From Membranipora membranacea (lineage: Eukaryota > Bryozoa > Gymnolaemata > Cheilostomatida > Membraniporidae): DNA of 64,000 nucleotides. The notes beneath the pieces are model-generated. The model was not told the origin of the DNA and made no database searches. It saw only the letters and a list, made by a program, of their open reading frames with translations. The DNA lies in assembly GCA_914767715.1 (NCBI GenBank), contig OU612072.1, forward strand, positions 18,478,001 through 18,542,000, given 5' to 3'. A program made the position numbers and the translations under genes. Of the stretch, positions 57,400-64,000 are shown piece after piece. The first letter of the stretch is position 1, and each line of letters starts with the position of its first letter.

Positions 57400-58430
57400 C
57401 ATTGCCAGCTGCGTAAAAAGTCATTGCCAACTTAATAAAAATACCAGATATAATTATATTCAAACATACTACATCCTGCTAATATCAGCCCACATCATAT
57501 ATTCCAGTAAATAACACAGCTGTTGTTGACATCTGTCTTCCTCTAGATTCTGAAAGTTTGAAAAGATAAAAATATTGTGATTTAACTGAATTTAGCTGGT
57601 TATCCAAGGCGGATGTAGGATATAGGATATTGGATATAGGATTTCAATCTCATTTGAAGACTATTTGCATCCTTCAATGTCACTTTCATAAGAACTGATG
57701 TGTGTCAAAACTCAAAAGTTGTCATGATCTGTCAGTTAACAGATAAAACGAGCTTGCCTTGGTTTAATCTGGAATGATGAATGAGCTTTCAGTGATTTGA
57801 CATTCAAGACTAGTTAAAGATTCAGAGGTTCATTAAATCCTCGCCTTGATAATGATAAAATCCCTGTTTTAAGTATTACAGCACGGCAGTGGTGTTGCTG
57901 TGTTTTGTAAGAGGGTTGAGGAAGAAGATTGATTTTCAAACTGCCAATAATTAACTAGAACTAGGAATTCTAAATAGACTATTTGCCTTGTTGTCAGATC
58001 ACTATCGAGGATATTTCCGCAAGAGGTAATATTGTTGAACTGTATGCTATATCTTGTTAGATAATTTATTGAAAAGCAGCAAGAGACTGGCCAGAGTAAG
58101 ATGTCTAACTGAGAGGTGATATTGGATATGATTTGGTGATCAGATACCGAGGCCAGATGTGCTCACACCTACACCTGTGGCACCTACACTTAACAGCATT
58201 CATAGTAGTCTTTCTTATCGCATATACATAAATGCGAGCACAGCTGAACATATTGACATCATCATTCTCATTATAGCTGCCAAATTCAGTATGCAGGGCT
58301 ACAGTACATCTGGCAGCAATATGATACAAAACTCACAGATGATACAGAGACATTTGTGTTAGATTTAATATCAAAATTCATTGAAATCATACCAATAATG
58401 ATTAGTATTTATGTGAGTATGAGGATTGAT
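57400..58430. other. non-coding upstream region of peptide gene B
   Basis: Mirror of 31570-32720. No separate feature. Near 57620, GGATATAGGATATTGGATAT is a small right-specific tandem expansion. Confidence 0.45.
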
Positions 58431-58439
58431 CACCAAAAT

Positions 58440-59410
58440 TCCTCTTTAAAGGCTTACTTCTAGGCCGCTATTTTGTACCACATTTTATTCCCCCTGCCTA
58501 TTCTATGTGTGTGGTTTCAAGATTTAGAATCTTTATATTGAGGAATATATGGCCTCTCTAACTTTCATGGTGACGGTAGTCAATTGACATTGAGAAACAG
58601 CCGCAATCCCTGTGCAACTTCACGATGCATCTTACTTATGATGAGGATATGTCAAACGAATAAATCCACAGATTAGAAACCAGGTCATTGAACCTGCAGG
58701 CGACGACACTACCATCGCACCGCGAGGCCAAGAACTTTGAGTGTGCAGATTATATAGCGCAGTGGTAGCAGCGTTTCTTCCGATTCTTCCGATAGGTTGA
58801 TCGCCGTCGGAGTAGTTGTCTCCTTTCAAGGGCGATATGCTGTGTAGTGATAACAGAGTGAGACTTGATTATCTGGATGTAAATAACAGTATATCTTTCA
58901 TCGGAGATGTAACAGTTAGGTATTTTGTATAGCTTCACAGCCACGACTCTCAAGGGATCAATTCGAGGAGGGTTTTGGCGTCACATTCACAATCGCAGGG
59001 TTTTCAGCAGTGGGTTGTTAACATATAAGGGGAGGATAAGGAGAAATTGACAGACAACTTTTGTTAGTAATCTGGGACAACACTGTAGGGGTTTCCAGTG
59101 GATTATCAGACACCAGGCCACACCACACCCGGGACCAGATCAGGGTAACAAGTCCTTGCCCATACACTAAAATCAACCACAACAGGGCGCCGGGAGCCGA
59201 GCACGGGGAAGGGGGCTTGGCGTTGTCATCTAGGCTATGTGTGAGGTCTCGGGCTTGCGATTCTCTTAGACTCTTAACATTCTGATCATCATTTTATCTA
59301 ATGGTATAACCTTTGCCGCTAACTTCTCCAATATTGGAATTCTTAAGCTCGAAATCACACACATGATCAAATAGAATATGATTAATAAGATGTGATACAA
59401 AATATCAGCC
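58440..59410. mobile_element. foldback MITE, right arm, interrupted
   Basis: Mirror of 31013-31545. It is split by a 0.44 kb insertion at about 58776-59219. Confidence 0.6.
58776..59219. mobile_element. right-arm-specific insertion
   Basis: The left arm reads GTAGCAGGGTTGCCATC where the right reads GTAGCAGCGTT, then 0.44 kb, then GGCGTTGTCATC. GCGTT at 58771-58775 and 59220-59224 may be a 5 bp target duplication. Five-base duplications are usual for LTR elements, but I do not see TG...CA ends. It contains the tandem TTCTTCCGATTCTTCCGAT and a GC-rich 3' part. The type is unknown. Confidence 0.55.
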
Positions 59411-60678
59411 TCAAAACCAGTATCCACTAGCCCAAATAAAAATGAGCAACAAGTTATCAATTCAAATTAGCTTACTTTATTGCAATCTGGAAAGTAGATA
59501 AACGTTCCGTGATCTGTACAGTAGAGTACTTGGTAATATTATCACTGCCTTCTGCAAGAGGCGCGCCTTAAAGATAGCTAATTATTAGCAGGCATTAATC
59601 GATCCTCATTAGCTAATAATTAGCAATCATTTTTCATATGAATTTAGTAAAACGCAACAACATATAATTTGCAACAGATTCTGCATGAGGTTCGCCTCAA
59701 AGTTAGCTAACTATCATCACTATTTTTGAACTATTCATCATTATAAAGGAAAATGTGCTGAATTGTTGTCAAATGGCTGTAACTTTATCCATTGCAAAAT
59801 ACAAAAACATTAAGGATACAACAAATCATTTGTGAATTTGTTAAATAATGACGCAATACGGTGTCAAATAAAAGAATCTATAATTGGTATCTGGTATTTC
59901 TGAAGTTAGATATTAGGACTATTGGTATACACATCTGCTGATATTCCATTAGCCCATATAACGACTTAGTGAAAAATATCATCTTATCATATCATTAATC
60001 ATAATATTGTAATTGATAATGAAGGAAGTGATGACATCTGACTCAAATTTCCCAATATCGACTGTGAATATTGCCTAAAAAAAAAATATCGTTGACTAAA
60101 CTGTGACTTGCTACTTTCAGAAATTAATAAGCATCCGATCATTTCATGACAGCCTCCACATCAATTGAGAAGGATGTAAACATCAATGGTATGTTACTTA
60201 TAAAAGTGATAGGGCTGATGCTTACAAGCATGTTAGGTGTAATGATGGATGGATGGAAGGTAATTCCCACTGTAGCCAACTGGTTCCTTCAGATCTGTGC
60301 AGCCAGTTAAGCCTTTTCTATGTGGTATTTGTCTTATATTTCTAATACTGCATTGCCTACTGGTGTTTGACAAGACAGTGATAATGCTGTTTGCAAACAC
60401 ACAATGTAGTTAGTATAACTAACACCCAAATGATCTTTCTATGTTATAGACAGAAGATGACCTGTGCACCCAAAAAGCTGGTAGTCATTCTTTTAAAATG
60501 ACATTATCTGCTGTTATCATTTTCAATTACGCCTGCTATTACTTAATAAATAAAACAAAGCAGCCTATTATGTAACCCACACTGTTGAACCCGTATGGAT
60601 ATCAATGCACACAAACAATGTGTTGTTTCCTAATAGGGACAATTCCGTTTCCATAGTTTTTGGTTTGCGTAGTAAAAA

Positions 60679-61137
60679 GTGCATTATCACACAATTGTCA
60701 GCTTATGTGTGAAAGCTAAATCATCATTCCATATTTCAAGACTCATCAGCAGAAAAATCAGAGGTGTGCTGAGTAGGACTAACTCTTTATCGCCCCACAC
60801 CTATATCATGTTAATATTCCACTTCTTCTCAGTCTGGCCGCATTTTCGATTACAGGATATGGTGTTCTTCCACAAGACCATCAACAACAAAAGAGGCTTC
60901 ATAGGATTTGGATGGAGAGAATACAAATACTGTAATCAATCTCAGCAAGAGATATACACGTCAGCCTTTGTGTATTTCTGGTACCTTGTGACCAAGCGTC
61001 TGCGGCAGAAGAAGAAGACACCAGTTCTGACTGGTAGTTTGTTTTATCTTATTGCAGTATTTCTTGGTGATTGGTTTATTACTAGCTTCGTTGCGATTAT
61101 TATGAAAAGGTGGGACAAAATTAATCCATGTAATTGA
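60679..61137 (+). CDS. 152-codon frame with one membrane-like segment
   Basis: The frame contains SRKIRGVLSRTNSL, FFSVWPHFRLQDMVFFHKTI, then FVYFWYLVTKRLRQKKKTP and a hydrophobic segment around GSLFYLIAVFLGDWFITSF (about residues 117-140). FRLQ|DMV lies at a possible acceptor (TTCGATTACAG, ending 60857). The left-arm copy is disrupted by two one-base indels, so either this copy preserves a real exon or the frame is open by chance. No family recognised. Confidence 0.3.
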   Translation: MHYHTIVSLCVKAKSSFHISRLISRKIRGVLSRTNSLSPHTYIMLIFHFFSVWPHFRLQDMVFFHKTINNKRGFIGFGWREYKYCNQSQQEIYTSAFVYFWYLVTKRLRQKKKTPVLTGSLFYLIAVFLGDWFITSFVAIIMKRWDKINPCN

Positions 61138-61596
61138 GTTTGCAAATGTATCACTTGTAGTCACTTGTAAATTTCATATCCATAAAAAAATCACAAAGCA
61201 AAAATAGTCAGAGCATTTATGGTTTAAGACATTGTTTGGTGATTGGTCGGGGTGAATATTGAATATGCTTAGAGAAGGAACCTAAATTATGATACCTTAG
61301 CCACCATCTCTCCTAGAATATCATACAGTAATTGAAATGAATAATTCTTCTTTTCAGCCTACGATTTAGACTGATGGTATAGAGTGTCTGTTAGTCATGA
61401 AACATCAAAGTGCTGATAGCACCTCCTCTGTTAGCGAACTTTTAAATGTCACAATGTTAGCGCTATGTAATGTGCATATTCGACAGTTGTTAGGGATGGG
61501 CAAATGCTATCATTTTATCAAATGTTCAATCTGCTCAGTGCTCTGATTTGTACTGATATATTATGTTGACTCATGGTATATTTCTGTGACTTTTAG

Positions 61597-61674
61597 GGTT
61601 GTTGATTGTGAAGGCCCTGGAGTGGGTGGAACAGTAGTATTATTTTTACGGACTGGTTACGGATTTGACTACAG
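61597..61674 (+). CDS. candidate conserved exon, right arm copy
   Basis: Mirror of 28723-28800: acceptor TGACTTTTAG, donor GTATTT, 78 bases, reading VVDCEGPGVGGTVVLFLRTG then YGFDYR. Two conservative or semi-conservative amino-acid changes separate the copies. The phase is 1-2. The next downstream block (61930-61990) has lost the acceptor AG seen in the left arm (ACAACT against ACAGCT). Confidence 0.5.
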
Positions 61675-62011
61675 GTATTTTTTCTTACCTCGGCAGTTAT
61701 TCCTAGATTTTATTCCGATGTGTTTGTGCATCCTATTCAGATAACATTGAAATTTAGCTCATTGTAGATAAACTGTTGATGAACATATTATGTATAGGTC
61801 ATATTTTAGTGTAAATCAAGTAAGATTTCTATTTTTGAATGAATGGCTTTATATTCATTTCCAAAACATGATCAAATGGATCTTCACTCCACAAACAGGC
61901 TGAGCACTAGATTGTTGTTGATGCACTGATCTTACAACTTGCTGCATATCTTGTCATTGACCTGTGTTGGTGAAAATAAACCTCACAAAGGAGATCGATC
62001 GATGAATTACA

Positions 62012-62918
62012 ATAGATTAAAATATTTCTCCAACCATTTGAATTAGAACTTATATACTTATTGAATTTCCTTTAATGCAATCCATCATTTCCTATTTATG
62101 AGTGGTCATTATGTTTGTCTATATTATCGAGCTTTAGTTGTGTATGAGAATAATGAACATTGCATGCACTGCATTTTATGCCAATGGATTGTTGATTGAT
62201 TCTGAATAATTCTAGAATTGTCCACTCTTGACCCATATATCAGTACCCAAACAGCATCCCATTGTTGTATAATTGCTGTGTAGTGTAGCATCAACTACTG
62301 TGTAGCTATAGTCCCAGGGCAAATAATTTATTTTCGTTTCATCATGAAGGAACTCGAAAGCATCCCACTTGAATTAGTATTGATTAGTGCCAAAGTGTTG
62401 CTTGGAAGATTATGCCCTGAACCTTTTGACACCATTTAATATGTGGTAATAGTGATAGATATAATGATTGATGGTTCAATGATGGCTGCAACAAGGATAT
62501 GGATTTTGGTCTGTCCAAAATTAAATCTGCCAGCGGTTAAACTGTTCAGGAGCAAGAAAAGTACCGGAAAGGGCCAACCCGCACATATTCCTCTGCTACT
62601 TGGCTACCACAATGCCCTTCACACAAGAAAATTTCCGTGATTAGATTTTCATCAATTAAAATTTAAAATAATTCATGTAATCATGTATTTAAATATACTA
62701 ACTTAAAGCTAGAAGCATCTGGTGATCATTGTCCCAAGTTTATAAATATATGACTTTCATTACAATTGATAAACATCTAATTGTAGACGTGGTATTGGAT
62801 GGAGGGCATTGTGGTAGCCAAGTTACAGAGGAAATTGTGTGGGTTGAGCCTTTCTGACACTATTTTCTTCTGGATGAACAATTTAACAGCTTGTAAATTC
62901 ATTATCGTGCAGACCCAA
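62012..62918. other. right-specific replacement block
   Basis: This block takes the place of the hAT-like exons found at 25503-26332 in the left arm. Its right part starts with GTGATAGATATAATGATTGA, a diverged duplicate of the GTGATAGTGATAGTGATTGA sequence that lies just outside the block. A tandem duplication may therefore have accompanied the replacement. No gene is recognised. Confidence 0.55.
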
Positions 62919-63892
62919 AGCCATATCCTGGATTCAGTGAATCATTTAAGCATAAATCACTATCACTATCACCATAACAGACAATTGAAGTGGTGTCAAA
63001 ACCTTCAAGGCTTCATCAAATTTAACCACATTTTGCAGCCTTAAAAGAACAGAATTCTTATTAATATTTTGATTTTAATCTGACACTGACTAGTTGACGT
63101 CACAAGGATATTATTGATTACATTATATCAACAAGCAAATAATGATGAAGCAGATGAACATGACCCAATGATAAATTTGTTTGCTAATTGTTCAAATTCT
63201 GCTTTGATCACCAGTATTCCAAAGTGCTATGCACATGCATCTAAGGGACAATGACTATTTTCTGGTGAAAACTCTGCATTATTATTTCATGAAGTAGTTG
63301 GTATCAGTGAAAACATGAAGGTGGACAGATTTTCCAGACCTCAGGGTTGTGAAAGCTAGTAAATATTGATTTTTTTGACATAGATTCCTCAAACTGAACA
63401 TCTAAAAACAATTTTTATATTAGGTGTTTAGTCAGTCACTTTGTCATTTTCAATAGAGATATCTCAATGAGATGTTTTCATGCCCAACTGACATTAAAAT
63501 AGTTGGATCTCAATTATTATACCGATGTTTGAGATGTTGCATAAATCTTTCTGGCAATTCGATATTGCTGAGACATATACATCTCAAGTTTGTTACACAC
63601 TTGACCGCCGATGATAGCTGATTTTCGGAATTGCCCTCTTGCTGATATGTGAACACCACTCCCAATCCATCGCAACTGGTTGCCGAGGCTACTGCAATTA
63701 ATCGTAAATGTATTGGCCAGCATATTTGCTGGTAATCCTGTTAACAAGAATTGACAAGGAATTAACAATCAGTTGAGAAAAACATTTCATTTTAGGAAAT
63801 TATCACAAACTTCAATTCTAATCATGTAATGTGAAAATATGACAAATTTGACTATGCAACGATTTTGATAGTAAATGATGATTATTATGATG

Positions 63893-64000
63893 AGACTACA
63901 TCCAACTTTGTATGTGATACTTCTGGTGAGCCGTCCGTACTGTTAAACCGTACACCGTCTGAGAGAGAGTTAGTTGTGGGTTTGAAGAGGAGACTACACC
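63893..64000 (+). repeat. 203 bp unit array, right arm, truncated by window end
   Basis: Starts with GAGACTACATCCAACTTTG and continues through TCTGGTGAGCCGTCCGTACT and GTCTGAGAGAGAGTTAG. It corresponds to the short unit at about 22970-23060 on the left. The array joins the flank directly at the point equal to left position 24480, so most units and the 0.4 kb spacer are missing here. Confidence 0.88.

Larger units (their letters stand above)
55728..64000 (-). repeat. right arm of large inverted duplication
   Basis: Reverse complement of 22970-34396, continuing past the window end. Private features are a 0.45 kb insertion (about 58776-59219), a non-matching block (62012-62918), a shorter 203 bp array (from 63893) and the peptide gene B alleles or paralogue. 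The hAT found in the left arm is absent, and its target site is intact. Confidence 0.93.

Overview
This is AT-rich, intron-containing, transposon-crowded nuclear DNA. The evidence is canonical splice sites, TATA boxes, AATAAA signals, tRNA-derived SINEs, a PHD-EN-RT LINE, a Gypsy element, hAT and TTAA-type DNA transposons, and an F-type-lectin-like exon. It most resembles an invertebrate animal, probably a marine one. I cannot place it closer. Nothing prokaryotic is visible. Most long open frames are transposon relics or chance frames; host genes show only as short exons.

Layout. 1-0.9 kb: a piggyBac transposase remnant. 0.9-4.9 kb: a dead Gypsy polyprotein (zinc knuckle, protease, RT, RNase H, integrase) split by frameshifts and a GA/GGGA microsatellite. 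4.9-17 kb: non-coding DNA holding a 1.85 kb hAT-like element, a 340 bp hAT MITE with a perfect 8 bp target duplication, several large hairpins, two copies of a tRNA-derived SINE and a 1.73 kb DNA transposon. 18.1 kb: a secreted-peptide paralogue reduced to its signal peptide. 22.6-24.1 kb: a tandem array of 203 bp units.

The main structure is a large inverted duplication. About 22.97-34.40 kb is repeated in reverse at 55.73-64.00 kb and runs off the window end. An inner pair (38.27-39.56 and 54.43-55.33 kb) appears to continue the same symmetry. The arms are very similar but carry private insertions: a 2.04 kb hAT and a 367 bp TTAA MITE on the left, and a 0.45 kb insert on the right, each with an empty site in the other arm. 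The centre (39.6-54.4 kb) holds a decayed PHD-EN-RT LINE, an F-type-lectin-like exon, two other LINE fragments and a second TTAA MITE.

The most interesting content is a gene carried once per arm, in convergent orientation. Each copy has a TATA box, a 5' UTR exon, a 665 bp intron, and a second exon encoding a 39-residue preproprotein. This consists of a 19-residue signal peptide and a 20-residue mature peptide with four cysteines (C-x2-C-x5-C-x4-C). Promoter, intron and signal peptide are nearly identical between copies, but the mature peptide differs at 6 of 20 residues (10 of 60 bases). This looks like focused diversification of a secreted effector, defence or signalling peptide. The decayed paralogue at 18.1 kb shows that a small family exists. 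Two cautions apply: the arms could be two haplotypes joined in the assembly, in which case the copies are alleles, and the peptide's function is unknown.
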